Shown piece after piece: positions 45,723 to 55,587 of a stretch of 64,000 bases of DNA; within the stretch, counting starts at the first letter, position 1; every line of letters starts with the position of its first letter. The notes below the pieces were generated by a model. That model was given only the letters and a program-made list of their open reading frames with translations. It did no database searches and was not told where the DNA came from. Source of the DNA: Spirochaetia bacterium (GTDB taxonomy: Bacteria > Spirochaetota > Leptospiria > Turneriellales > JAOUOS01). The stretch spans positions 62,001 to 126,000 of the forward strand of contig JAOUOS010000001.1 in assembly GCA_029880285.1 (NCBI GenBank), read 5' to 3'. A program made the translations under genes and the position numbers.

Positions 45723-46037
45723 ATTTAAAAATAACAATAAATTCGTTTATTACTTTTCTTGATTTAGAATATTTTATATGGTTTTATATTGTAAAGATAT
45801 TTTTACTAAAATTTAAAATTCGTAATCTTTATTTTAAATCACAATATTTATGTAAATAGCAAGTTATATTATTTCAAAACTCTCTTTCATTCATCCTTAA
45901 TTTTTCTTGACACCTTGTTTCATTTCTCTAATATATCTTAATTCTAAATATCATATAATCTTTATAATAGGCAAAAATCTCTTATCCATAAAAATTAAGC
46001 CTATTAAAAATAGTTTGGATTGGTAAGGACATTGTAA
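45723..46037. other. Divergent intergenic region between DUF1538 and gltB
   Basis: This ~315-base AT-rich gap carries the gltB promoter on the plus strand and an inverted repeat in its leader (TAATAGGC 45965-45972 with GCCTATTA 45999-46006). I see no open frame, RNA gene or sigma-54 promoter. The minus-strand promoter for DUF1538 was not pinned down. Confidence 0.6.
45907..45934 (+). promoter_or_regulatory. Sigma-70 promoter for gltB
   Basis: A perfect -35 TTGACA (45907-45912), 16-base spacer and TAATAT (45929-45934) predict a start near 45941 and a leader of ~97 bases. The leader contains an 8-bp inverted repeat at 45965-46006 that could be an operator or an RNA stem. Confidence 0.55.
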
Positions 46038-49000
46038 GTGAAAAAGGTGGCAAGAAAAATAGAAGAAAAAATGGGATTATATAATCCTGAATATGAACAC
46101 GACGCATGCGGTATTGGTTTTGTTGCTGATATCAAGGGTAGAAAATCAAGAAAAATTATTGATATGGCTCTTGAATGTCAGGCAAACTTAGATCACAGGG
46201 GTGCTGTTGGCGCTGATCCCGAAACAGGTGATGGCGCAGGTATTTTAATACAAATGCCTGATGCTTTTTTCCGCAGAGTTTGTTCTGAAGAAGGTATAGA
46301 GCTGCCTGAATATGGCAAATACGCTGTTGGTTTTATATTTTTGCCAAAAGATCCTATTGTCCGCAAAGCTGCTGAAAATATAGTAGAAAAAATAATAATC
46401 GACGAAGGTCAAAATTTTTTAGGATGGCGCGATGTTCCCACAGATGATAAAATACCCGGTAAAGGAGCAAAAATGCTTCTTCCGTTTATTAGACAATGTT
46501 TTCTAAGCGCAAATGAAGATATTAAGGATCAACTTGAGTTTGAAAAAAAATTATATCTTATACGAAGGGTAATTGATAGAAGAATACGCTTAGAACTTAA
46601 GCTACCCAGAAAAAAATATTCGGTTCCTTCATTTTCAAGCAGAGTTATTGTTTATAAAGGTATGCTTCTGGCTGAGCAGCTACCAAAATTTTATAAAGAT
46701 TTAAACGCTCAAGATATGGAATCTGCTTTAGGTATGGTGCATACCCGATTTTCTACAAATACATTCCCCAGCTGGGAACTGGCACATCCTTATAGATATA
46801 TTGTTCACAATGGCGAAATTAATACCGTAAGGGGTAATAAAAACTGGATGGCCGCGCGTCAGGCTATTATGGAATCTTCATATTTTGGTTTAGATTTAAA
46901 AAGAATGCTACCTATTGTTATGGAAGGCCAAAGTGATTCTGCTACATTTGATTCTGTTTTTGAACTTCTTGTTATGGGCGGTCGTTCACTGCCTCACGCG
47001 ATGATGATGATGATACCAGAAGCCTGGTCAAAAAATGATCTTATGGATCCGCAGCTTAGATCTTTTTATGAATATCATGCTTCTTTAATGGAGCCATGGG
47101 ATGGACCAGCGGCTATTGCGTTTACGGATGGTAACGTTATTGGCGCGACTTTAGATAGAAATGGTCTTAGACCCGCCCGATATGTGGTGACTAAAGATGA
47201 TTTAATTATACTTGCCTCAGAAGAAGGAACTATACATATAGAACCCGATAAAATTGAAAAACAAGGCCGCCTTCAGCCTGGCAAAATGTTTGTTGTAGAT
47301 TTAATTCAGAAAAGAATTATTGAAGATGAAGAAATAAAAAAACAAATATCGTCTCAAAAACCTTATCAAACATGGGTTGAAAAAAATATGATAAAAATGA
47401 AAAGTCTACCTGAACCAGACTTTTTTCATAAAACTGATCATGAAACTATTTTTAAGAGGCAAAAAATATTTGGTTATACGAAAGAAGATTTGTTTATGAT
47501 TTTAAGGCCTATGGCGGTAGACGGTCAGGAACCTATTGGTTCAATGGGTGTAGATGCGGCTTTGGCTGTTCTTTCTGAAAAACCACAATTGTTATATAGA
47601 TACTTTAAACAATTGTTCGCTCAGGTAACAAACCCTCCTATTGATGCTATTAGAGAAGAACTTGTAATGGAACTTACTTCATACATTGGTTCAGAACAAA
47701 ATCTTTTAGATGAAACGCCTTTACACGCGCACCGAATTGAATTAGAACATCCTGTTCTTTCAAATATAGAACTTGAGCAGTTAAGAAATATTACTGCTGG
47801 TCAGTATAAAGCGCTTACCATCCCTATTTTATTTAATCCGAATATAAAGCGTGATATGAGAAATCAACTTGATAAAATATGCGTTTTGGCGGCAAAATCT
47901 GTAAAAGAAGATGTATCGCTTATTATTCTTTCAGATAGAGGCGTTTCTCTTGAACAAGCGCCTATTCCTGCTTTACTGGCAACCTCTGCCGTTCATCATC
48001 ATTTAATAAGAGAAGGATTAAGAACAAAAACCGGTATCATAATAGAAAGTGGAGAACCTAGAGAAGTTGTACATATGTCACTATTATGCGGTTATGGCGC
48101 TAACGCTATAAATCCTTATCTTGTTTATGAAACAATGGAAGATCTCCATTCAAACGGATTTTTACCCGAAATAGAACATTATAACGATATATTAATAAAT
48201 TATAAAAAAGCAATTCAAAAAGGTTTGTTTAAGATATTCAGTAAAATGGGTATCAGCACTCTTCAATCTTACTGTGGTGCCCAAATTTTTGAGACGGTCG
48301 GCTTAGATAAAGAAGTTGTAGAAACATATTTTACGGGCACTTCAACTCAAATTGAGGGCCTAAGCTTAGAAATGATTGAAGAAGAAACCGTAAAAAGATA
48401 TAAAGACGCTTTTAATATTTTTAGAATTCAAAATGTATTATCAGATGGCGGTCTCTACCATTACCGCGTAAATGGAGAGAAACATTTTTTTTCACCTATA
48501 ATAATCGCAAAACTGCAGGAAAGCTGTCAAAAAAATGATTATAAATTATATAAAGAATATTCTTCATTAATAAAAGATAGAGAAAATTCTTTAATTACTC
48601 TAAGAGGTTTATTCTTAATTGATACTTTAGGTAAATCGATATCTATTGAAGAGGTAGAGCCGGCAAGTGAAATTGTAAAAAGATTTTCAACCGGGGCCAT
48701 GAGTTTTGGTTCTATTTCATGGGAAGCTCATACAAATTTAGCGATTGCGATGAATAGAATTGGCGGTAAATCAAATACCGGCGAAGGCGGTGAAGACCCT
48801 GTAAGATTTAAAAATCTGGCCAATGGTGATTCAATGCGTTCATCCATAAAGCAGGTCGCGTCAGGCCGTTTTGGCGTTACGGCTAGTTATTTAATAAATG
48901 CTGATGAACTTCAAATAAAAATAGCACAAGGCGCGAAACCAGGCGAAGGCGGTCAGCTACCCGGAATTAAGGTAGATAAAATAATCGCTAAAACAAGATA

Positions 49001-50576
49001 TAGTACTCCCGGGGTAACTTTAATAAGCCCTCCCCCGCATCATGATATTTATTCTATAGAAGATCTAAAACAGCTTATTTTTGACTTAAAAAATATAAAT
49101 CCAAATGCAAGAATAAGCGTAAAATTAGTGTCAGAAACTGGCGTTGGAACTATAGCAGCTGGCGTTTCAAAAGCTCTTGCTGATCATATTCTTATAAGCG
49201 GACACGATGGGGGCACGGGAGCGAGTCCCATTTCTTCTATTCATTACGCGGGAACACCATGGGAACTCGGATTAGCTGAAACACACCAGGTACTAATTAG
49301 TAATGGTCTTAGAGACAGAACATGTTTAGCTGTTGACGGTAAACTATTAAACGGCAGAGATGTAGTAATTGGCGCTCTTTTAGGAGCCGACGAATTTGGT
49401 TTCGCAACCGTGCCTCTTATCACACAAGGCTGTATTATGATGAGAAAGTGTCACTTGAATACATGCCCTGTTGGGGTTGCTACACAAAAACCAGAACTCA
49501 GAAAAAAGTTTATGGGAAAACCCGAATATCTGGTAAACTTTATGTATTTTGTGGCAGAAGAAGTAAGAGAATTCATGGCTCAATTAGGATATAAGACATT
49601 TAATGAAATGATTGGTCAAACACAACGGTTAAATATAAAAAGGCCCAAAAACCATTGGAAAGCTCGCGGTATTGATATGACTAAAATACTACATAAACCA
49701 AAACCATTATTTGATACGGGCACATATCATATGAAAAATCAAGATCATGGATTAAAGCAACAGCTTGATAATGAATTAATTAAACTTTCAAAAGCGGCTC
49801 TTGAAAAAAAGAAAAAAGTAAAAATTGAAATACCAGTTAGAAATATACATAGAACTGTAGGAGCAATGCTTTCAGGAGAGGCGGCCAAGCGATACGGTGA
49901 TGAGGGACTTCCTGAAGATACTATTGAAATTAATATGAACGGGGTTGCCGGCCAAAGTTTTGGCTGTTTTTTATATAGAGGTATTACTTTATCGCTAACA
50001 GGCGCTGCCAATGACTATTGTGGCAAAGGATTATCCGGAGGCAAATTAATAGTTAAAGTGCCCGATAATGTATCTTTTGATCCTGCAAAAAATATAATAA
50101 TTGGTAACACATGTTTTTACGGCGCCACAGGCGGCGAGGCCTATATTAATGGAATGGCTGGTGAGAGGTTCTGCGTAAGAAATTCAGGAGTAAGAGCCGT
50201 TGTAGAAGGAGTCGGAGATCATGGCTGTGAATATATGACAGGAGGCCGTGTTGTTGTTTTAGGTTCAGTAGGCAGAAATTTTGCGGCTGGTATGTCAGGA
50301 GGTATTGCATATGTATGGGATACCTATAATTTATTAAGCAATAATTTAAACCAAGAAATGATTGAAATAGAGAGTTTAACAGAAGCTGACGATATTGATA
50401 TGGTAATTCATATGATTTCAAGACATAAAGACTATACAAATTCTAGATTAGCTTCTTTTATATTAAGTAATTGGGAAGAAGAAAGTAAAAAATTTGTTAA
50501 AATAATACCGGGAGAATATAAAATTGCTCTCCTGAAAATGGAAGAAGAGCTGGCAGCAAAGGCAGAAATAAGTTAA
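46038..50576 (+). CDS. gltB: Glutamate synthase large subunit (GltB)
   Basis: GltB turns 2-oxoglutarate and glutamine into two glutamates. The 1512 residues are full length. The order is: a short propeptide, the class II glutaminase whose nucleophile is the Cys of DACGIGFVAD, a central domain, the FMN-binding synthase domain (STGAMSFGSIS, GGKSNTGEGGED, GAKPGEGGQLPG, SGHDGGTGASP), the 3Fe-4S cysteines in CIMMRKCHLNTCPVG, and the C-terminal GXGXG beta-helix (AGQSFGCF, GGKLIV). The GTG start has an AAGGA upstream. It forms an operon with gltD (18-base gap). Confidence 0.97.
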   Translation: MKKVARKIEEKMGLYNPEYEHDACGIGFVADIKGRKSRKIIDMALECQANLDHRGAVGADPETGDGAGILIQMPDAFFRRVCSEEGIELPEYGKYAVGFIFLPKDPIVRKAAENIVEKIIIDEGQNFLGWRDVPTDDKIPGKGAKMLLPFIRQCFLSANEDIKDQLEFEKKLYLIRRVIDRRIRLELKLPRKKYSVPSFSSRVIVYKGMLLAEQLPKFYKDLNAQDMESALGMVHTRFSTNTFPSWELAHPYRYIVHNGEINTVRGNKNWMAARQAIMESSYFGLDLKRMLPIVMEGQSDSATFDSVFELLVMGGRSLPHAMMMMIPEAWSKNDLMDPQLRSFYEYHASLMEPWDGPAAIAFTDGNVIGATLDRNGLRPARYVVTKDDLIILASEEGTIHIEPDKIEKQGRLQPGKMFVVDLIQKRIIEDEEIKKQISSQKPYQTWVEKNMIKMKSLPEPDFFHKTDHETIFKRQKIFGYTKEDLFMILRPMAVDGQEPIGSMGVDAALAVLSEKPQLLYRYFKQLFAQVTNPPIDAIREELVMELTSYIGSEQNLLDETPLHAHRIELEHPVLSNIELEQLRNITAGQYKALTIPILFNPNIKRDMRNQLDKICVLAAKSVKEDVSLIILSDRGVSLEQAPIPALLATSAVHHHLIREGLRTKTGIIIESGEPREVVHMSLLCGYGANAINPYLVYETMEDLHSNGFLPEIEHYNDILINYKKAIQKGLFKIFSKMGISTLQSYCGAQIFETVGLDKEVVETYFTGTSTQIEGLSLEMIEEETVKRYKDAFNIFRIQNVLSDGGLYHYRVNGEKHFFSPIIIAKLQESCQKNDYKLYKEYSSLIKDRENSLITLRGLFLIDTLGKSISIEEVEPASEIVKRFSTGAMSFGSISWEAHTNLAIAMNRIGGKSNTGEGGEDPVRFKNLANGDSMRSSIKQVASGRFGVTASYLINADELQIKIAQGAKPGEGGQLPGIKVDKIIAKTRYSTPGVTLISPPPHHDIYSIEDLKQLIFDLKNINPNARISVKLVSETGVGTIAAGVSKALADHILISGHDGGTGASPISSIHYAGTPWELGLAETHQVLISNGLRDRTCLAVDGKLLNGRDVVIGALLGADEFGFATVPLITQGCIMMRKCHLNTCPVGVATQKPELRKKFMGKPEYLVNFMYFVAEEVREFMAQLGYKTFNEMIGQTQRLNIKRPKNHWKARGIDMTKILHKPKPLFDTGTYHMKNQDHGLKQQLDNELIKLSKAALEKKKKVKIEIPVRNIHRTVGAMLSGEAAKRYGDEGLPEDTIEINMNGVAGQSFGCFLYRGITLSLTGAANDYCGKGLSGGKLIVKVPDNVSFDPAKNIIIGNTCFYGATGGEAYINGMAGERFCVRNSGVRAVVEGVGDHGCEYMTGGRVVVLGSVGRNFAAGMSGGIAYVWDTYNLLSNNLNQEMIEIESLTEADDIDMVIHMISRHKDYTNSRLASFILSNWEEESKKFVKIIPGEYKIALLKMEEELAAKAEIS

Positions 50577-50594
50577 TTAAAAACGGAAATAATT

Positions 50595-52037
50595 ATGGGG
50601 AAACCTACAGGATTTTTAGAATATAAAAGAGTAAATATTAAAAAACAAGGCCCGAAAGAGCGCGTTAAGCATTTTAGGGAATTTGATCAACATTATGATC
50701 AAGAAGCTTGTGAAATACAAACTGCCCGATGCATGAACTGCGGTATTCCTTTTTGTCATGGTGAAACCGGATGCCCGCTTGATAATTTAATACCTGAATG
50801 GAATGATTTAGTTTATAGAAAACACTGGAAATCTGCGCTTGAAAATTTGCACTCTACAAATAACTTTCCTGAATTTACGGGTAGAGTATGCCCTGCCCCT
50901 TGTGAATCGGCATGTACTTTAGGCTTAATAGAAAAACCTGTTTCTGTAAAGAGTATTGAACGTTCAATAATTGCCAATGGATTTGAACATGGATGGGTAA
51001 AACCAAAACCTCCTAAAGAAATAAATAACAAAACTGTTGCTATAATAGGCTCAGGTCCATCTGGACTCGCCTGCGCGCAACAGCTAGCACGGGTTGGATA
51101 CGTTGTTTCTGTTTTTGAGAAAAATAAGAATTTTGGCGGATTATTAAGATATGGGATACCCGATTTTAAATTAGATAAAAGTCTTATAGAAAAAAGAATT
51201 GAGCAAATGAAAGCTGAGGGTGTTAAATTTAAATCGGAAGTTAATGTAGGCAAAGATTTAAGCATTAAAGAACTTTTAGAAAAATATGATGCTATTGTCT
51301 TAGCGATTGGTTCAGAAAAACCAAGGGATTTACGAATAGAAGGAAGAGATCTAAACGGAATTCATTTCGCTATGAAATATCTTAAAGAACAAAATATGTT
51401 GATAGGCGGCGAGCAGGTTGAACATCCAATAAACGCGAAAGGAAAACATGTAATTGTGTTAGGTGGTGGTGATACCGGCGCCGACTGTGTAGGTACGGCG
51501 AATAGACAGGGAGCTGCTTCTGTCACTCAGTTTGAAATTATGCCCAAACCTCCTGAAGAAAGACCTCCTGAAACTCCCTGGCCATATTGGCCCAACATCT
51601 ATAGAACGGCCTCAAGTCATGAAGAGGGAGTAGAAAGGCTTTTTTCTGTATCAACTAAAGAATTTATTGGAGATAAAAATGGTAATATTAAATCTCTTAA
51701 ATATAATCAAGTTGAATATAAAAATGGAAAATTTATTGAAACTCCTAAAACAACAAAAGAAATAAAGGCAGATTTAGTTCTTTTAGCTATGGGTTTTTTA
51801 CATCCTGAACCAAGCGGGCTTATAGCTGAATTTCAAAAGAAAGGGCTTAAACTTGACAGCAAAGGCAATATACAAGCTTCTTTTGATGAAGACACTTTAA
51901 ATCATCAAACTTCAATACCAAATGTATTTTCCTGCGGCGATTCAAGACGTGGACAATCGCTGGTTGTTTGGGCAATAGCTGAAGGCAGAAAATGCGCGAT
52001 GTCTATACATCAATATTTTACATTAAAAAATAAGTGA
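50595..52037 (+). CDS. gltD: Glutamate synthase small subunit (GltD)
   Basis: GltD supplies electrons from NADPH, through FAD and iron-sulphur clusters, to GltB. The 480 residues show N-terminal cluster cysteines (CMNCGIPFCHGETGCPLDN and CPAPCESACTLG), the FAD-binding IIGSGPSGLACAQQLA, and the NAD(P)-binding VLGGGDTGADCVG. NVFSCGDSRRGQSLVVWAI closes the FAD site. Length and context with gltB are standard. Confidence 0.97.
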   Translation: MGKPTGFLEYKRVNIKKQGPKERVKHFREFDQHYDQEACEIQTARCMNCGIPFCHGETGCPLDNLIPEWNDLVYRKHWKSALENLHSTNNFPEFTGRVCPAPCESACTLGLIEKPVSVKSIERSIIANGFEHGWVKPKPPKEINNKTVAIIGSGPSGLACAQQLARVGYVVSVFEKNKNFGGLLRYGIPDFKLDKSLIEKRIEQMKAEGVKFKSEVNVGKDLSIKELLEKYDAIVLAIGSEKPRDLRIEGRDLNGIHFAMKYLKEQNMLIGGEQVEHPINAKGKHVIVLGGGDTGADCVGTANRQGAASVTQFEIMPKPPEERPPETPWPYWPNIYRTASSHEEGVERLFSVSTKEFIGDKNGNIKSLKYNQVEYKNGKFIETPKTTKEIKADLVLLAMGFLHPEPSGLIAEFQKKGLKLDSKGNIQASFDEDTLNHQTSIPNVFSCGDSRRGQSLVVWAIAEGRKCAMSIHQYFTLKNK

Positions 52038-52053
52038 TTAATAGGAATAAATA

Positions 52054-52359
52054 ATGTCAAATAAAGAAGTTTCTTTAAATGAAGTTCAAAAAATAGCAAA
52101 ACTTAGTAAATTACGTCTGGAGGGCCAGGAACTTGAAAATATGGCCAAAGATTTTAACCAAATTATTCAATTTATTAAACAAATTGAAACGGTAGATACA
52201 TCAAACGTAAAGCCAATGGAACATGTATTAGAACATACTAATGTTAGAAGAGATGATATAGCGCAACAATCTCTTCCCCCTGAGACAGTTAAAAATATGG
52301 CGCCTTCTTATGAAGCTGGTTTTTTTATTGTACCAAAAGTAATTGAAACTGAAAATTAA
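52054..52359 (+). CDS. gatC: Aspartyl/glutamyl-tRNA amidotransferase subunit C
   Basis: GatC stabilises GatA in the amidotransferase that corrects Glu-tRNA(Gln) or Asp-tRNA(Asn). The 101 residues carry EVQKIAKLSKLRL, FNQIIQFIKQIETVDTSNVKPMEHV, LRxD-like VRRDD, and AGFFIVPKVI at the end, all family hallmarks. It follows gltD by 16 bases and overlaps the start of the next gene by one base (TAATG). gatA and gatB are not in this window, which is less usual. Confidence 0.93.
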   Translation: MSNKEVSLNEVQKIAKLSKLRLEGQELENMAKDFNQIIQFIKQIETVDTSNVKPMEHVLEHTNVRRDDIAQQSLPPETVKNMAPSYEAGFFIVPKVIETEN

Positions 52360-52973
52360 TGGCAATAAAATCGCATGAAGAACTGGAATATCAGGAATTT
52401 TTAGTCTCAGATATTCGAGAAAATTTAGTTTCTGCCGAAATTTATCAACAGTTTATATCAAATCCCAAACCAAATATTAATGTATTAGATTTTGGATGTG
52501 GATTGGGTTATGTTATGCTTTATTACGCTGAAAATTTTAAAAATATTGAAAATATTCATGTTTATGGATGTGATTATCAGGAAGAATTATTAGATTTATG
52601 CTGGAAAAAAATAGTACAAAAAAAACTAAACAACGTAACTCCTTTTTTCATGCCAGAAAAATCACTTGTTAATTTTCCCCAGTGGGTTCCTAAAATGGAT
52701 CATATATTTTTATCTTTTTGTCTTTCAACAGTACATAACAAAGAAGAATTCTTAATTTCTATAGCAAATCAACTAAATACAGAAGGAATAATTCATATAA
52801 TAGATTGGAAAAAAAATACAGATAATGAAAATCTCAAAATATTATATCCCACTAACAATCGTTTTGAATTAGAAAATATGAAAACTGTTTTATCTAAAAT
52901 AAATTTTAGAATTATAAAATTAAATATTAATTCTGATTTTTATTATGTAATAGATACTAAACCAGAAAACTAA
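52359..52973 (+). CDS. Class I SAM-dependent methyltransferase
   Basis: The 204-residue protein shows a Rossmann-type methyltransferase core: the SAM-binding NVLDFGCGLGYVML (motif I), VYGCDYQEELLDLCWKK (motif II region with the acidic residue) and a later LSFCLSTV followed by IIHIIDWKK. The substrate is not evident; it resembles the small UbiE/ArsM-like group. The start overlaps the gatC stop, so it belongs to the gltB-gltD-gatC transcript. It stops one base before the convergent outer-membrane gene. Confidence 0.85.
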   Translation: MAIKSHEELEYQEFLVSDIRENLVSAEIYQQFISNPKPNINVLDFGCGLGYVMLYYAENFKNIENIHVYGCDYQEELLDLCWKKIVQKKLNNVTPFFMPEKSLVNFPQWVPKMDHIFLSFCLSTVHNKEEFLISIANQLNTEGIIHIIDWKKNTDNENLKILYPTNNRFELENMKTVLSKINFRIIKLNINSDFYYVIDTKPEN

Positions 52974-54041
52974 TTAAAACTGAACCCCCGCCCCTGCCGA
53001 TAAACCTGAAATTCTGTTGGTTAAATCAAATTGTATTTCTGCCGTAACCTTAGGTGTTGGTGTAATTGGTTTTGGGAACATTCGAATTTCTATACCAAAT
53101 ATTAAACGATGTTGAATTAATGATGGACTTGCTTTTTTTGATAAATCAAATGTACCAGTCGATTCTTGTATAATATTATCAGGTATTAAGGGAGGATTTG
53201 CCGGTATAACAACATTTATTTTCCCTTCGGCTACGGGTATGATCTTAAGTTTTCCCATTTGCATAGATACCCCGTATCCCGCGTAAGGGAAAATAATTCC
53301 CATATTATACCATCCCTTTATCTCTGGTCCAAAACTATAATATTCCCAATTTGCTGATGTAGAAAGTTTATAAGTAAAATCTTGAACAACAGCTTGATCA
53401 CTTCCCGAAAAATAATAATAACCGGTAGATTTAATTTCGTCAACTTCAGCTGATATTGAACCGCGATTGTAATTTACAAATCCTCCTATTGCGGCTCCAG
53501 GAAATAAAAAACTGCCTTCTGCAATATTATACATTGTTTTTATTTTTACATGACCGTATCCAATATTTAATTGAACTCCTTTTACTTTACCTAAATTCAT
53601 TCTAATAGCAGGAAAAAATGATATCCATACATCCCAATCGGGTGTGATACCTAAACCAGCATTAATACTTAAACCAATTGAAGGCAATGATTTAGGTGTA
53701 GATTCGTCTGCGATATATTCTGATGTATTTTCTCTTATTTTTTTAGAGTTGGCAAATGCTGCCCCCCCTGCGAAACCTAAATATAACCCCGGAAAAGAAC
53801 CTAAATTACTTTCACCTACAGGTAAAGTTAATTGAGTTGATAACAAAACGGCATGACTATAGTATTTTGTAAATTCTTTTGCGAAGACATCGTACATATC
53901 AATAAATTCTTCCACACCGTCTATTGTTCTAGGATCCGATAAATCAGGAAAATCTAAATTATGCTCTGCATATAAAGATTTTGATACTATTATATAAATG
54001 AATAGAAAAGCTATATTCTTTTTGATATTCTTAAGTTTCAT
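52974..54041 (-). CDS. Putative outer-membrane beta-barrel protein
   Basis: The 355-residue protein has a signal peptide (1-25, ending SLYAE) and then alternating hydrophobic/polar strands rich in Gly, Tyr and Phe (LSTQLTLPVG, GLYLGFAGGAAFA, MNLGKVKGVQLNIGYGHVKI, GAAIGGFVNYN). It ends with AGAGVQF, and a C-terminal aromatic residue is typical for BamA substrates. This matches a small porin-like barrel of spirochaetes, but I cannot name a family. It follows the DUF190 gene by 29 bases. Confidence 0.75.
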   Translation of the reverse strand: MKLKNIKKNIAFLFIYIIVSKSLYAEHNLDFPDLSDPRTIDGVEEFIDMYDVFAKEFTKYYSHAVLLSTQLTLPVGESNLGSFPGLYLGFAGGAAFANSKKIRENTSEYIADESTPKSLPSIGLSINAGLGITPDWDVWISFFPAIRMNLGKVKGVQLNIGYGHVKIKTMYNIAEGSFLFPGAAIGGFVNYNRGSISAEVDEIKSTGYYYFSGSDQAVVQDFTYKLSTSANWEYYSFGPEIKGWYNMGIIFPYAGYGVSMQMGKLKIIPVAEGKINVVIPANPPLIPDNIIQESTGTFDLSKKASPSLIQHRLIFGIEIRMFPKPITPTPKVTAEIQFDLTNRISGLSAGAGVQF

Positions 54042-54070
54042 AAGTATTTAATATATAGACGAATTAAGAT

Positions 54071-54415
54071 TTAATTCTTATCCATTATATACATAATTTT
54101 TATTTTTTCAAGAGTTACAAGCCCTTTTTTCATATTTTCATTTAAAAATCGAATAATCTTTTTAAGATTCTTTTCTTCTTCAACAATTTCTATTATAATA
54201 GGTAAATTTTCAGACAATGCCAAAAATTTGGCAGAGTGTATTTCATTTGTAAAGCCATATCCCAAAATACCTCTGATAACGGTTGCCCCGCTCAGGCCTA
54301 ATTTTTTTGCTTCAAATACAATTTGTTCATATAAAGGTTTTCCCTTTAATTTATCTTCTTCAGAAATAAAAATTCGAATTAATGTTTTATTTTTATAAAT
54401 TATTTTATTACTCAT
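54071..54415 (-). CDS. DUF190 protein (P-II-like fold), CrcB partner
   Basis: The 114 residues match DUF190: RIFISEEDKLKGKPLYEQIV, KKLGLSGATVIRGILGYG and IIIEIVEEEKNLKKIIRFL. The family has a ferredoxin-like, P-II-related fold and is commonly encoded next to crcB. Here it follows crcB with a 4-base overlap. Its biochemical role is not settled; a regulatory role for the channel is commonly inferred. Confidence 0.92.
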   Translation of the reverse strand: MSNKIIYKNKTLIRIFISEEDKLKGKPLYEQIVFEAKKLGLSGATVIRGILGYGFTNEIHSAKFLALSENLPIIIEIVEEEKNLKKIIRFLNENMKKGLVTLEKIKIMYIMDKN

Positions 54416-54804
54416 ATAAACCGAATAAGTCTTATTAACAGTTTTGAAGAAAATATACCCAAATAAACAAGTAAAATGCCTGCAATATTTTGTGATAAAA
54501 TATTAATTAAACTTGTTTTTATCTCACCATTATTAATTAAATTTACTGTTTCAAGAGAATAAGTTGAAAATGTAGTGAAAGCTCCTAAAAATCCTATGGA
54601 TATAAAATTTCTTATTTCTACGGGTATAATCATATTCTCAAAAATTTGATATACTAAACCTATGAAGAAACATCCAATTATATTTACATAAAATGTACCC
54701 CATGGAAATAACGGATTTAATATATTAAAAATATATTTTGATAGAGTATATCTTGAAATTGCTCCAGCGAATCCGCCTAATCCAATAAAGAAAATAATTT
54801 TCAT
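54412..54804 (-). CDS. crcB: Fluoride ion channel CrcB/FluC
   Basis: CrcB exports fluoride across the inner membrane as a dual-topology dimer. The 130 residues have four membrane helices, starting GLGGFAGAISRYTLSKYI with the conserved Arg, then FPWGTFYVNIIGCFFIG with the conserved Asn, and GFLGAFTTFSTYSLE with the phenylalanine track and the central sodium-site TTFS. Only one crcB copy is seen. No fluoride riboswitch was recognised upstream. Confidence 0.95.
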   Translation of the reverse strand: MKIIFFIGLGGFAGAISRYTLSKYIFNILNPLFPWGTFYVNIIGCFFIGLVYQIFENMIIPVEIRNFISIGFLGAFTTFSTYSLETVNLINNGEIKTSLINILSQNIAGILLVYLGIFSSKLLIRLIRFI

Positions 54805-54921
54805 ATTTAATATTTATATGATTATATCGGCTTTTTTAATTAATGGCTTTATAAATGATTATTTATTGTATTTTTTATTGACTATTTAACTCCTTTACAT
54901 TTTTTTAATATTAACTATATT

Positions 54922-55587
54922 ATGAACAAAAAAAATATAATAAAAATAAATATGGCACAATCGATTAATGGCTGCACTATTCAAATAAATGGAAAATGGC
55001 AGACAACAAGTAATGAAGATAAAAGAAGAATGCAAAAGTTAAGAAAATGGGCAGATTGTATTATAGTTTCACGAAAAACTCTTTTATCTGACAATGCCAA
55101 TCTTTTGGCAGAACCCAAGATGAGTTCGCAAAATCCCAGACCCGTTATCATACTTCAAGATACACAAAAAAAAATTCCCAATAGTCTAAATGTATTTTCA
55201 AAACCTCACCCTAAGGGAGAAATTTGGATAAATGAAAAATTCAATAAAGAGAATAATATAAATTCAAATGAGAATTTTTTAGAATTTCAAAACTTAGGCT
55301 GGCAAATATTTTCTTTTTCATCATTTAAAGAAATTATACAATCATTATCAAAAAGAAATTTTCAAAATATTCTAATAGAAGGCGGCGGCCGTTTAAACGG
55401 ATTATTTTTAAAAGAAAATTTAGTAGATGAAATATATACTACAATTGTTCCCTTTATTTTTGGTAACAAGAACAATGATCGTATTCTTGTAATTGAAGAA
55501 GAATTTATCAGCCAATTTAAGTTAATTAATACCGAAAGACGAAAAAATGAAATTTACTTAAGATACATAAAAAAATTAAGTCAATAA
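54922..55587 (+). CDS. RibD C-terminal / dihydrofolate-reductase-fold reductase
   Basis: The 221-residue protein matches the RibD_C family, which reduces pyrimidine intermediates of riboflavin synthesis or related substrates with NADPH. Recognisable are INMAQSINGCTI, the LRKWADCIIVSRKTLLSDNANLL block, PRPVIILQ, ILIEGGGRLNGLFLKENLVDEIY and PFIFG. There is no deaminase half. An internal ATG (MAQSIN, 54952) is possible, since a TATATT box abuts the first ATG. The 3' end overlaps the convergent nucleosidase-like gene by 12 bases. Confidence 0.85.
   Translation: MNKKNIIKINMAQSINGCTIQINGKWQTTSNEDKRRMQKLRKWADCIIVSRKTLLSDNANLLAEPKMSSQNPRPVIILQDTQKKIPNSLNVFSKPHPKGEIWINEKFNKENNINSNENFLEFQNLGWQIFSFSSFKEIIQSLSKRNFQNILIEGGGRLNGLFLKENLVDEIYTTIVPFIFGNKNNDRILVIEEEFISQFKLINTERRKNEIYLRYIKKLSQ

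Noticed and set aside
50813..51265. 150-residue minus-strand open frame
   Set aside because: Wholly antisense to gltD; composition follows the reverse complement of the real gene.
54805..54921. Fluoride riboswitch upstream of crcB
   Set aside because: The leader is almost pure AT and I find neither the GGCGATGG-like nor the CTGATGG-like conserved segments of the crcB RNA motif.
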